NCBI GenBank assembly: GCA_001972305.1
Contig: BDDD01001828.1
Location: 124,001 to 188,000 of the forward strand
DNA length: 64,000 bases
Direction: 5' to 3'
DNA from: Cephalotus follicularis
Lineage: Eukaryota; Streptophyta; Magnoliopsida; Oxalidales; Cephalotaceae
Shown: in pieces, positions 35,803-47,061 of the stretch
Numbering within the stretch: position 1 is the first letter of the stretch
Layout: the number at the start of each line of letters is the position of its first letter
Notes under the pieces: model-generated
The model's database searches: none
What the model was told of the DNA's origin: nothing
What the model saw: the letters and a program-made list of their open reading frames with translations, nothing else
Program-made: the position numbers and the translations under genes

Positions 35803-36685
35803 NNNNNNNNNNNNNNNNNNNNNNNNNNNNNNNNNNNNNNNNNNNNNNNNNNNNNNNNNNNNNNNNNNNNNNNNNNNNNNNNNNNNNNNNNNNNNNNNNN
35901 NNNNNNNNNNNNNNNNNNNNNNNNNNNNNNNNNNNNNNNNNNNNNNNNNNNNNNNNNNNNNNNNNNNNNNNNNNNNNNNNNNNNNNNNNNNNNNNNNNNN
36001 NNNNNNNNNNNNNNNNNNNNNNNNNNNNNNNNNNNNNNNNNNNNNNNNNNNNNNNNNNNNNNNNNNNNNNNNNNNNNNNNNNNNNNNNNNNNNNNNNNNN
36101 NNNNNNNNNNNNNNNNNNNNNNNNNNNNNNNNNNNNNNNNNNNNNNNNNNNNNNNNNNNNNNNNNNNNNNNNNNNNNNNNNNNNNNNNNNNNNNNNNNNN
36201 NNNNNNNNNNNNNNNNNNNNNNNNNNNNNNNNNNNNNNNNNNNNNNNNNNNNNNNNNNNNNNNNNNNNNNNNNNNNNNNNNNNNNNNNNNNNNNNNNNNN
36301 NNNNNNNNNNNNNNNNNNNNNNNNNNNNNNNNNNNNNNNNNNNNNNNNNNNNNNNNNNNNNNNNNNNNNNNNNNNNNNNNNNNNNNNNNNNNNNNNNNNN
36401 NNNNNNNNNNNNNNNNNNNNNNNNNNNNNNNNNNNNNNNNNNNNNNNNNNNNNNNNNNNNNNNNNNNNNNNNNNNNNNNNNNNNNNNNNNNNNNNNNNNN
36501 NNNNNNNNNNNNNNNNNNNNNNNNNNNNNNNNNNNNNNNNNNNNNNNNNNNNNNNNNNNNNNNNNNNNNNNNNNNNNNNNNNNNNNNNNNNNNNNNNNNN
36601 NNNNNNNNNNNNNNNNNNNNNNNNNNNNNNNNNNNNNNNNNNNNNNNNNNNNNNNNNNNNNNNNNNNNNNNNNNNNNNNNNNNNN
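35803..36685. other. Assembly gap (run of N, 883 bp)
   Basis: Unknown sequence. Any reading frame through it is meaningless. Confidence 1.
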
Positions 36686-39268
36686 ATCGCGACTTTACCT
36701 AGGGGTGACATTATTCCGAACCCTAGGTCGCGATCGGAGCTAAGTATGACGGAGGATACATGACACATATGCCGTTGACAGGATAAAGTACTGGTTTACT
36801 GGATGTCGACTTATAGACGTAGTTTATTCTGCGGATCTGGGTGGTGATGGGATTCACACCGGGGCTGTTTTAATAGTCGGGGACTATTGGGATAGTCGTA
36901 CCAGAACTCATGGGATGTTCTGAGAAATTTATAGTCGTACCGGATTTAAGCCAGGCTTTCGGGTCCCACCTGATTATTGGAAAAGTGACGCATGCTACAC
37001 ACATGCTAGCTTGGCGGGAAATCTAGTTTTTAAACTAGTATATATTTAATTTGATATTAGTGGTTTTTATTTATTTATTTACCACCGTATTGTCAAATGG
37101 ATATATTAAGAGATACCACAGTGGGTGTATGTTTATCATACGTTATGCGGGGAGCACAAAATTAAAACGAGAGAGAAACAATTTTAAACATAAAAGGAGA
37201 AAAACAAAAGACATTAAGAAGGATTTTTTTTTAAAGCCTCCTGCCTTTTGTTTTTTGTCTTCTCCCGTACGCAGACAAGGAGGAAAACGTACGGCTCCGT
37301 GCGTTGCGCGCGGCAGGCGCGCTTCCGGCCTGGGATAGCGACGCGCGGTGGCGTCGGTGGCCGGGGAAGAGGACCTGCTCGTCCACGGTGAGTCCTCCAC
37401 TCTTCCTCCTTCTCTTTTCTCCCCCGTTTCTCTCTGTTTCGGAGCGACGCCTTTCGCGTCACCCACTGCTGCCGGCCTTCTCTTCCGCTGCCGGTGGTCT
37501 CGGTAGGTGGAGCTGCCTCAGCTCTACCTATTTCGACCCTAGACTAGGTGTGACCGGCCGTTGTTTGGCCGGTCTTTGCGCTTCGGGTCGACCCTGTCGA
37601 CTTGGAGCGCTGTTCGCCGTGGGTCGGCGTTCCACGCCGATTCACGGCGGCTCTTCAGCACGGTTGGGTAGATCGTTAGATTTGGAGGCTAACCATGGCG
37701 GTCCGATGTGACGCCGACATCGTTGTCGCCGGGTCGGGTCAACCCGTCGTGTCTGTTTGCCATGATTCGCCATGTTCCTGGCCGAGTCTCTCCGAGTCTC
37801 GGCCACCAGTGGCTTTATCGGGTGTTTGTTGTCCACATATGTCGCCGCTGGTCAATGACGCATTGACCGAGTCTCACTGAGTCCGAACTCAGTGAGTCGC
37901 CACCTCTGTTCACCGCCGTCTGGGGCGCTTCCGGTCGTGTCTTCGCCACCAGTGAGCTAAGCATATTTTTTGGAGTCCGTTGGTGTCTTGGTTGAAGTTT
38001 TCGTGGACTGGCCGGAAACCGGCAGTGGAGCCGGTAACCGGCAGTTGCTTCAGTAAGCGCGTAGCGGCAAAGTGATAGAGCCGCCAACGTTGGTATGATT
38101 ACTAATCATTTGTTTCCGTTGTGTTTATTGTTTACCGAATTGGTTTCGGTTATAGTGGATGTATGCTTGACTGTGATATTTGTTCGATTGAATATTAAAC
38201 GGAGATCATAGGCTTATAGATTTTGGTAGTAAGATGTAATTGTGAACCTAGACTTGCGAGTCTTGGTGTTTTCGAAAAATAAAATTATACACACTTGCAT
38301 CCTAGACCCAAAATCGACCGGGACCTCTCCCGGGATCCAACACACTTTGTGGGTATCAGTGAACCGGATAGACTTGCGCATATGTTGCCTGCTCATGGAA
38401 TTGGATGATGGATTCTCTCACTACCATCTCTGTTGAACACTAGGGCAAATACGGGGTACGCGCTGGGAGCGTGTACATTGAATAGGACTCGCGTAGGAGA
38501 CACTGTTTGGATAGTCGCTATTCTCGTGTCAATAGTGACTCCTACTTGTTGCGATTGTGTATAAGTGTTAGTCACTTAGCGAGTTCTCAAACTCGTCTGA
38601 TCCTTAGACCTGAGCGACTGCTCTATATTGTATGGAGATGGTTATGCTTTGATCTCGACCTTACCCAGTTCTTGCACAGGGCTGGCAATCGGTTGGTCTT
38701 TGGGTATGATCCAATCTATACGAATATAATTGAGTGTGCAATAAGGGATTCCCACACCTGAGCGAAGGTGATCGACCCTATTATGGTCTATTGTACTTTG
38801 GACTTATGAAGTCCTTGGCCAAGGTTGAGGTGGATTGGAAATTAGATTTCCAGAGAGTCTGCCAAAGGTCATAGTAATAATCAGATATTTTAGCCATTGA
38901 GTTTTTATCTAAGGTTGACACATATCCTTACCCTAGACCTCAATCGGGGCCAAGTATGACAAGGGATTATAGTACATGTGAACTGACGACTTAGAAAGTC
39001 TTGCGTTACGACGGTGTGTAATAAATTATGGGAAAATTAATTAGATTAATTTTTTCTTCTGAATAATATTAGATATTATTTCGAGAGCATTTAAATTGGT
39101 CTAGGATCATTTAGAATGGCTAAACCGAACCTTAGGGGTATTTCAATAATTTATGAACACCTCCTATTTTAAGCAAGATTTTATAGGGTCCATGACTAAT
39201 AATGATTAGTTCTTTAATATGTTGGACATATTAAGTCTTGGTGTAATTTTATCAAATATCGGTTAAGT
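36686..39268 (+). mobile_element. Unresolved LTR-like DNA with a GC-rich leader
   Basis: The segments 36686-36770 and 38920-38975 resemble each other (CTTTACCTAGG/CTTACCCTAGACC then AAGTATGAC), suggesting two related LTR pieces or a duplication around 37031-38900. Between them, 37250-38090 is GC- and CpG-rich with a CT-rich run and a strong splice-donor-like ACG-GTGAGT at 37388, resembling the leaders of families B and A'. No coding sequence is convincing; ORFs here have low-complexity arginine and serine content. No start or end could be fixed. Confidence 0.45.
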
Positions 39269-39442
39269 TGTAATAACCGTAACTTCGATTAATGTATATT
39301 GATCCAATTTTTGAAATAAAATATACATTTTAATTGAGTTATTTGTCCAACTAGACTAACTTCTATGATTGGTAAATGTTTGGGGTGAATTGATATGCAA
39401 TTGGTAAAGTATCAAAGGTTAGAAACCCTAATTTTAACCCAA

Positions 39443-39530
39443 ACAGCCGACTGTCACAGGGGAGCAGCCGACTGTTTGCCACGTGAAGAAGGCAGTTGAC
39501 TACCCACTAAATCCAGTCGACTGGTTTTGA
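39443..39530 (+). repeat. CAGTCGACTG group 1, family D
   Basis: Four copies (CAGCCGACTG twice, CAGTTGACTA, CAGTCGACTG) in about 85 bp near the LTR start. Confidence 0.8.
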
Positions 39531-40522
39531 CAGGACAGATTTTCTGGCATGTGCTTAGACAAGATGGACAGATGGGATAATGGCACTTGTGTCTCCCCAC
39601 CTGCCAGAACATGCAAAAGTGGAATGTTTTGCATGTTCTCTGCATACCTACTACCTGCAAATGATAATTTATGGGAGAAAGTGGAGTGAGGGAGCATGTG
39701 ATGGAAGAAAGAAAATTGTGAGTGCATGAGAGTAGGTAGAAATCTGACGAAATTATAAGCTTTGGGACTTAGATCAGATGATTAGAGTGGTGTTTGAGTG
39801 TTAGAAAACACAGAGAGAAGAAAGGGATTAGTGGAGCTTGCATTGGATGATTAGAAAGCTCAAAAAGGAGGACTTTGAGCCTTTAGACTCTTGGTAAGTT
39901 CTAAATCCGAAATTCTTTGTTATTTTGATGATTAAATGACTAGGAAAAATGATGTATATCTTCTGTTAAAGAATTGGAATAACAATCTTTGGAATTGAAA
40001 TGGAAAGTAATAATGAAATCAAGTGGAATTGGTGATATAGCCTCTAGAATAGATTTTAATTGTTGTTAGTGTTAGAACAAATGCTTAAATGGTTTCTAAG
40101 TATTTACTTACCTTCTGTCAAATACTTAAATCAATGAATTCGAGATTGAATAATTGATGACATAAAGTTCAAAGGAGAAATTGGAAAATGGAAGTTAAGA
40201 CTTAGAGACTTGGTGATTTAAGTTATTGTTGGAAATTGTAATTGTAGTAAGTAGCTAATGAAACCTACTGATATTGATGCATATTTTCATAAACAAACCT
40301 ACATAGATTGATTCTTGCTGAATTGAAAGAGTGGAACTCAAAGAGAAAGATCATATTCAATTGATCTTGGGATAGCGATTTGAGGTAGGGATAATGATAT
40401 GTCATGGAAGATATGTGTATGCATATTATGTATGTTTATTTTCTGCATGATTGCATGTATTGAATTGATTGGGAATTGAATTGACATTACATGACTTGCC
40501 AATTCTGCAATTTCTGGGCAGA

Positions 40523-40605
40523 GGCAGTCGACTGCCACCCAAAGCAGTCGACTACTCAACCTAACAGTCGACTGGTTCTTGATGGCAGTCGACTGTTCTG
40601 GGCAG
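40523..40605 (+). repeat. CAGTCGACTG group 2, family D
   Basis: Four CAGTCGACTG copies spaced about 20-22 bp, ending in TTCTGGGCAGAA, the same border motif as in family A. Confidence 0.85.
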
Positions 40606-41987
40606 AAAACTCACACATGGATTGAATTGTTATTGTTTGGTATTGTTACTGAATTGTACATGTTACCACCATATAGTACACACTGTTTGATGTTATCTAA
40701 CATCACAACTACTGGTATTGCATCGATCGAATGAGTTTGTGCTAAATACACAAATTATGGTTTAAATACCACCTTCAATGAAAATTACCATTTTTACAAG
40801 AACTACTGTTTTAATTAAATGTTGCTGCATATACTATTTATGTTAGCATATATACTGTTTGGTGCTATTAACGCCACTACTACTGATGGTTTAAAGATTG
40901 AAAACTATTTAAGGGACTTGAACCCAAAACTTTGATATTTACTATCCTTTTCAAAAGAACACTTATTGTTGAAGAAACTACTGATTTCCTCCTATGTGAG
41001 AGGTACCTATTGTTTTGTTTCTATCAATTACTGATTTACCACCTACTGTTTTACTATTTTACTGTTTACTGTTTTGTTTCCGAATTGGAAACTACTACTG
41101 TTACTGAGATCGTTTCCTCCTATGAGACGTACGATTACTGAATTGTTACTGTTTCTAAAGAAAACAATTTTTATTGCATATTATATACATATGTAATATT
41201 ACATGGATTGCACTGATTGAATTGCTTGTCTATGTTTACAGCCGTAGTTGAGTGATAGGAGACATCACTGACTACGGGGATGGTTCTACGGGCCAGGAGT
41301 TGGCTAGACCCACACTGTGACTGTTCGCTACCCGCTAAATGCCGGTAGTACTGTTTGCCTCCTATCATCTGCGGAGTTGGGGTGATAGCTAGGTAGCTCG
41401 ATGTGGGCTAGGGGTTGGCAACGTCTTGAGCCCATACTTGTCTTCGGACAACCACTGGACTGATTGATTGTACCCTTGTGCGGTATTCTTGCATATGGAT
41501 TGTTTATGGTCACTTGGCATGATTGCTTATATATTGGCCCATTCAAATGTTATTTGATATAAACTGTCATACATATTGCATTCATATATTCTGTATCATA
41601 CATTATCATTCTACTTAGCCAAGTGAGGACAACGGCTAACCCCTACAATTTCAGATTAAGCAAGGGAAATTGGAGACTGCTACTGAAGCTTGGAGAGCTT
41701 ATTATTGTTATTTAAGGTTGATTATTTATGATGTTGTATTGTAATTTTGATATTGAACGGTTCATGCCTCGTAGTGTTGTATTTTCCTTTTGTAAGGATA
41801 ATTGTGGTTTTACCCGCACGCAGTATGGGATACGTGCGGATGATTTTATATATTCCGGCTTATCGAATGCTTCTGCAATTTTTTTTATGATTATTAATTG
41901 TAATGCTGGAATATTATTTTATGCTTATTTCTGATATCACCACATATGCTGGTCCATTGTACGCGTATGGAGATACGGGGTGTGACA

Positions 41988-42841
41988 TAAGTAGATTTTG
42001 TATCTTGTGCAAACACATTTGCCCGATCTTACTTAATCAATATTAGAAGGGATAATATAAGTTGGACTTATACTGATTTGCTTCTCCTGCCAGTCAAAGC
42101 GTCGACGCCTTCTAGGAAAGCGTCGACGCAATACTTTGGACAAAGCGTCAACGCCTTCTGGGAAGAGTCGACGCTTAATGCTAGTATAGACATCGATGTC
42201 TTTTAGAAAGACATCTACGTTTAGTGCCATGTTATATAAGTGTTGATGCTTTTGTTGAAAGCATCGACGCTTTGTGCGAGATATGCAATCTGTGAATGAT
42301 CTTATATCCTGGGCACGTTTTCTCTCTCATCTCCAGCAGTTTTCTCTCTTCCATGCATGATATGGAACGTGGGGATCATGGCTTCGAGCTCCCTAGGAGT
42401 GAGGACCATGATCCTATATGAATGGGAGAGTGGGAAAGTGGTCTAGTGAAAGTATTTTTTGCAGAAAACTGGTTAGTTTTTATAATGTAATTTTGGCTGG
42501 GCAAAAAGAAAAAGAAGTTCTCTCTGCAGAGTGTGAGTTCCCTTCCCTGATGTACACTAAACAAGTGCTTATCTAGGGTGGATTGATTTGGACTTCTCTT
42601 GTCAATCTCAACTTACCTTTCCTAAGCTTAGAGAGAGTGTGTGGGCATCGTGTGTTTGCTTCTTCCTTGCTTGGTTGGGGTAGCAACTGTACCAAGGTTG
42701 TTGGGAGCATTCTTGAGGTTGTCTTCCCAAGCTTGTTGCGGCAGAGAAAGGAGGAGCCACCAGCCAAAGGTATAAATTCTATGTCTTCCCTTAGGTTGCC
42801 ATGTTTTGTATTCTTGTGTGTCACCATTTCTTGTCTTTGGT
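41988..42841 (+). mobile_element. LTR-like segment interrupted by solo LTR D
   Basis: It continues the sequence before 39264 after the D insertion. It carries a GTCGAC array (42095-42275), a CT-rich leader (42318-42353) and an AAAG-GTATAA motif (about 42773), the module set seen in the other LTRs in plus orientation. No start or end could be fixed, and no coding sequence is visible. Confidence 0.5.
42095..42275 (+). repeat. Mixed array: AGCGTCGACGCC then GACATCGATGTC
   Basis: The first four copies have GCGTCGACGC flanks. At about 42190 the flank changes to GACATCGATGTC for two copies, then back to AAGCATCGACGCTTT. Spacings counted are 21, 25, 20, 25 and 21 bp. Confidence 0.85.
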
Positions 42842-43385
42842 GACACCAATTCAACTATTGTTTATGATGTGGTGATCTTTGTGGCTTGTGTTCATGCCAT
42901 TATGGACTGGTTTTGTTTGTTTAGGGTGTTTTTCCACTACCATGCTTATGCTTTTAAGTTTTGTTCTACACCTTTTAACCCTAAGTCCATTTTTGGCTCC
43001 GGAGACATTTTTCCCGTTTCCTTCAGCACATGGCCCTCCTTGGCGGGTTTCGCCTGGCCCCTTGGGGTCGTTGTACCTCCATGGTTTGTCTACTCGAACC
43101 AGATTGCTCTCGGATGATTGGTCAGGCTGGTCTGACCTGATTCTGGTTCGTAAGGTTGGTTGCCAACATAAGGGTAAGACGCCCCACTTCCTGGAGTAGC
43201 TGGTTGAATTGCTCCCCAGTAATGGGAGCTTGCTCGGTGGTGGCAACTTGGACGGTAGCAGGAGGTTGATTTCCAGTAGCAACCTGGATGCCATCGGTCA
43301 TGGAGTTGTTGTTGTTTATTCTCAGAGGCATGATTGAATAATCATCTGAAAGCTTTTCGAAGCGTTTCCCACAGACGGCGCCAAC
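42842..43385 (-). pseudogene. Tat-like Ty3 5' end: PBS, leader and start of gag
   Basis: On the minus strand the primer site is followed by a 35-bp leader and an ATG at 43331 opening MPLRINNNNSMTDG and a short frame with QFNQLLQEVGRLTLMLATNL that stops at 43122. Sequence further left (to about 42842) still looks like a decayed continuation, but I could not follow one frame. The remainder of gag and pol is absent. The assignment rests mainly on the primer site. Confidence 0.6.
43366..43383 (-). other. Primer binding site of a Tat-like Ty3 element
   Basis: On the minus strand TGGCGCCGTCTGTGGGAA lies two bases after an LTR end (GTATCAACA, 43386). TGGCGCCGT-type primer sites are typical of the Athila/Tat branch of Ty3. 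Confidence 0.85.
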
Positions 43386-44433
43386 TGTTGATACATAAAT
43401 CACGTTCTCAACAGTACCCCAAGTGTAGGGCTTTGATTTTTAGAGGAAACGCTGTGGATGCCTCGAGAATGGTGATTTGGATGGTGTTTGATTGTCTTCC
43501 CTTCACAAATGAAGCAAACTAATCGTAGGTCCATGAGGATTTGCTCCTGTGGACTCTCCGATGCTTAAGTCAGAAAAGGTAGTGAAGACAATACAAAGGT
43601 GCTTTAAGTGTATAAAAATAGCGAACATGTGTAAAATGTTTGATTCTTGTATTTATAGGAGCTTGGTTGTAACTGCCTTCCTTGACTTGCGGAGATGATT
43701 ATTGTAACCCTAAGGAAATGCTGAGTATCTTGCCATTTCTTTGATTCTCCACCTTATTTTGCGCCAGAGCGTTATTGTGCGTTACTCCTTCCAACTGGTA
43801 ACGCCCGACCACGTGTCTATAGCCCTGTATGACATTTTTCTTATTTTCTCAAGGACATGTGGCGTTGTTTATGGGCAGAATTTTTCCCATATCAATCATT
43901 ATCATCTGCTTGGTAATGTTTTGTAATATAACGAGATTGATTCTTGGGTGACACTAAGTTCTTCATTTATTCATTGGTCTTTTGCTAGTTGAGTCTTATT
44001 CATTATCTTCCCCTAAAAAGACGTCTATTTTTAAGATGGAGTTTTAGTATCATTACAATTTACAACAACCTTCAAATGATAAAGGCTGGATCTTATGGTT
44101 TTGTAAGCCCTCTGTAATATGTGTGTGTCCTGCAAGTGTGAATTATTTGAAACAAAAGTTGTATAGAAATTAGAGATTCTTGAATTTTCCCAGGCCATAA
44201 AATTTCAAGTTTTAGGAGCTTGTGTTGTGAAGATTTCTTGTCATATATTATTATTTGGCAGAACATTATTGAATTGTAGATAATATTGTAAAACTCCGAT
44301 CGAAGACTGAACTCCTAATTTTATTAATTTATGTTTGTTTTAAATTTTGAGTATATGTATTCTGATTATTCATGAATGATACTTAATTTTTATATCGCTT
44401 ATAAATTAATTGCAATTGAGAAAAACTAAATAA
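43386..44433 (-). mobile_element. 5' LTR of the Tat-like element; right boundary not fixed
   Basis: The LTR end is set by the primer site. A possible LTR start is the TGTCACCC read on the minus strand at about 43953, which would give a 568-bp LTR. The stretch from there to about 44433 is AT-rich with no recognised feature. I could not find a TSD. Confidence 0.45.
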
Positions 44434-45510
44434 TGTAAACAATTTATATATGGCAAAGTAATTGGAATTAAGTAAAAAGCGTATGAATAGAGAATTACAA
44501 AAAACTTTATAGCGGTTCAGCGAAACTCATTGCTTACGTTCACTTTCTCAAGTACTCTTGAGTTCCACTAGTATCCACCCGAATACAAGAATTGATTTGG
44601 TTTATGAGAGCAAATCTACACCTTACAACTTTGGAACGATTGAATTCAATCACTCCAAGAGAGTTCTTCACTCAAACTCTATCTTCTCTTTCTAGGGTAT
44701 AATAACTGTTTACAATTGATTTGAATACAATGCGGTGTGTTTTTGTAACCTCTAGAAGGTTGGATATTGCTTAAATAACACAACACTTACAACAAAATAA
44801 GCCAGTGAATAAATACAATGAGAGCTTTTACTAATGAAAAAGAGCTTGAATAATGAGTTTGAGAACTTTGATTTGATGAGCGCTTTTGCAGTTGTTTCTT
44901 GATGTTCTTGGGCTTCAAAACTCTTCAATTTATAGCAGAAAAGTGTTACTAACCGTTTGAAGTAGGTAGGTAGCCGTTGGAGCCTTGAAACAACTGATTT
45001 TTAAAGTGTTGTACAAAATTAGTCGACTAATAGATTTATTTGTTGACTAAGTATTTAAATTTTTTGACCGTTGGGATAAATTAATAGACTAATAAAATAG
45101 AGCATGTAAACCTCAAAAATAGAGAGCCACTATCGGTCGATTAAAATGGCACACTTGATCGACTAATAAAGAGTTTGGCAATGAATAATTTGACTTAGTC
45201 GACTAACATTGCACGCCTAGAAAACCCTTCCAAAAAAGATGATTATTGGTCGACTATACAAAAAAGTTAGTCGACTAAATTTAATTAAATTACAGATTTT
45301 CCCAGATTTGAAAAACTTGATCCACTAATAAAATTTATTGGTTGACTACAATGTCAGATTTCCAATTTTAAGCTTCAAGCAAGCCTAAACCCAAGTCTTA
45401 TTCCTTTAATCAATATCTTAACAATCTTAATAATCTTTATGATTTCTAGGAATAATTTTAACAAGTTTCAATTCATTTAAACATCAAAATCTAAATCTAA
45501 AAACCCAACA
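44434..45510 (-). mobile_element. LTR of a second SIRE-type Copia element
   Basis: On the minus strand it starts TGTTGGGTTTTTAG right after the polypurine tract AAAAACGGGAAGAT (45511-45524). The left end at about 44434 (TGTAAACAATT, giving a CA end) is a guess. It holds the TAGTCGACTA array (45018-45350). Confidence 0.6.
45018..45350 (-). repeat. TAGTCGACTA array, second SIRE-type LTR
   Basis: About ten copies of TTAGTCGACTAA or decayed forms (TTGTTGACTAA, TTGATCGACTAAT), with one adjacent pair about 20 bp apart. The cores match the other arrays; the flanks are AT-rich instead of CAG/CTG. Confidence 0.8.
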
Positions 45511-45524
45511 ATCTTCCCGTTTTT

Positions 45525-46071
45525 GATGTTTGCAAAATCAATAACAAAAGATGAGTTTTGCAAAATATAAGCTCTTCATGAGCTCCTCCTTAACCCATTG
45601 CTCCCCTTTAATCAATTCATATGTAAAGATCATGAATTTATGCATGTTAAGTGTAAAAATTTTCAAAATTTCATGTGCTTTTCTTATACCTTTCTCCCCC
45701 TTTGTTTTGGAAATCATAAAAAAGATTGCAATTCTAACAAATATGATATATTCAAGCTATATCACATTACAATCATTGAAAATGCTATATTGCATTCAAA
45801 GTATCCATGAGATACATTCATAGAAAAAACATCCTTTCAACAAAAATATCATCAACATAATATCCATTATACCATAAAAGTACCATTCATCGTCCATAAT
45901 ATAGCATCAATAAAAACTACTCATATGTTCAAAATACATACTACCAAGATAAAAATCATAAGTACAGAAGTTAAATTCAAATACAAACCACAATAGATAA
46001 AATGTTCATATGATAGAAAGCCATAGCTAAGAAACATGAAACACAAAGAAATGAAGCATCCAAAGCATCAC
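45525..46071 (-). mobile_element. Second SIRE-type element, 3' untranslated region
   Basis: AT-rich noncoding DNA between the third-ORF remnant and the polypurine tract, with CTCCCCCTTTG at 45695 (purine-rich on the sense strand). No coding signal. Confidence 0.55.
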
Positions 46072-47061
46072 TCAAGCATCGGGATCATCAAATCTAGCAT
46101 CATCATCATCGTCCAAATTGGTCACCGAAAAACCTCCATGGAATTGAGTCTTCAACTTGGATACGACCTTCATGTGAGCTTGATGATGAGCATCCACCTT
46201 TCCATCAAGGGAATCCAAATGCACGTTCAATCGCCCTTCCATCTCGCGAAGGTAATCAAGAACGGTCTCCATGGAAGCATATGATTGAATTGCTGGAGGC
46301 TCCATATGCACATCCTCTTGTGACGGTTCCTCTTCTTCTTCTAGATTGACTTGCCCTATTCGAAGCCATACATTGTTTTACTTATCCCAATACATGCGGG
46401 CAATGGTGTGTTGGTTTATAATGTTAGTTTTGTTCATTGTTTCACGGACCTCCGCATCAAGGGGAACACCAAAGACCTGAAACAACATAGTCAACAAGCT
46501 TCCCTAGGGCAACTTTCCACTATTCTTGCTAAGACATTCCTTTATATGTTGAAGGTTCAAGAGAGGGAGATTCAACATGATTCCCGTGATAACGTGCCAC
46601 ATGATGTAAAAATCCATTTGATTCACATAGTCAAAACTACTTGGTGAGGCACAATGTGTGTCGCTACCATGATGTGTAGGAGTCGGTTTTTTAGAGATAG
46701 GTACTTGGCTTCTGGTTTTTCAGGCAAATGGTTAAGAATGTGCTCAAGGCATTGGTGGTAGTTATCGTTTCATCCTTAGGCCACCTCCTAATATCATAAC
46801 ATTGTTTCCCTTGAATAGGCATATTCATCGATTGTGTGATGACTTGTTCATCAATGTAGACATTGATTCCATTAAAGGGGGAGTCGAGGGTCAAGTTATC
46901 GTCATTGGAAACACTAGATGTCATGTTGGAATAGAATTCCTTGACACACTCAGGGTATGTCGAATTATTAGTTTCAAAGAAATCTTTCCAACCCATATGC
47001 TCAAACCATGCTTGAATGTGAAAGTTGGTAAGAACGAAGAAGTCTACATACTTACCCCGTA
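46072..47061 (-). pseudogene. Second SIRE-type third ORF (env-like position), decayed
   Basis: On the minus strand a frame reads RGKYVDFFVLTNFHIQAWFE and continues through the 46996-46691 frame with YPECVKEFYSNM, the same VKEFY motif as the ORF at 22303-23610. A later frame (46311-46072) has a region of coiled-coil character (MEGRLNVHLDSLDGKVDAHH) and ends in an acidic tail (LDDDDDARFDDPDA). Several stops and frame changes lie between. Its N-terminal part is separated by solo LTR E and lies at 52134-52223. Confidence 0.65.

Larger units (their letters stand above)
39269..41987 (+). mobile_element. Solo LTR, family D (2,719 bp), TSD TAAGT
   Basis: It is flanked by TAAGT at 39264-39268 and 41988-41992. 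It starts TGTAATAACCGTAAC and ends TACGGGGTGTGACA, and is homologous over its length to the reversed copy at 56171-61611. It has two CAGTCGACTG groups (39443-39530 and 40523-40605), splice-donor-like TTG-GTAAGT at 39894 and GAG-GTAGGG at 40385, and the shared block AGTGAGGACAACGGCTAACC (about 41625). Confidence 0.93.

Noticed and set aside
35701..36768. Long ORFs of more than 300 codons around 36 kb
   Set aside because: They are almost entirely unknown bases in the assembly gap.
42851..43294. 147-codon minus-strand ORF
   Set aside because: It is a shadow frame of the Tat-like gag start, which reads better in the frame beginning at 43331; no recognisable motif.
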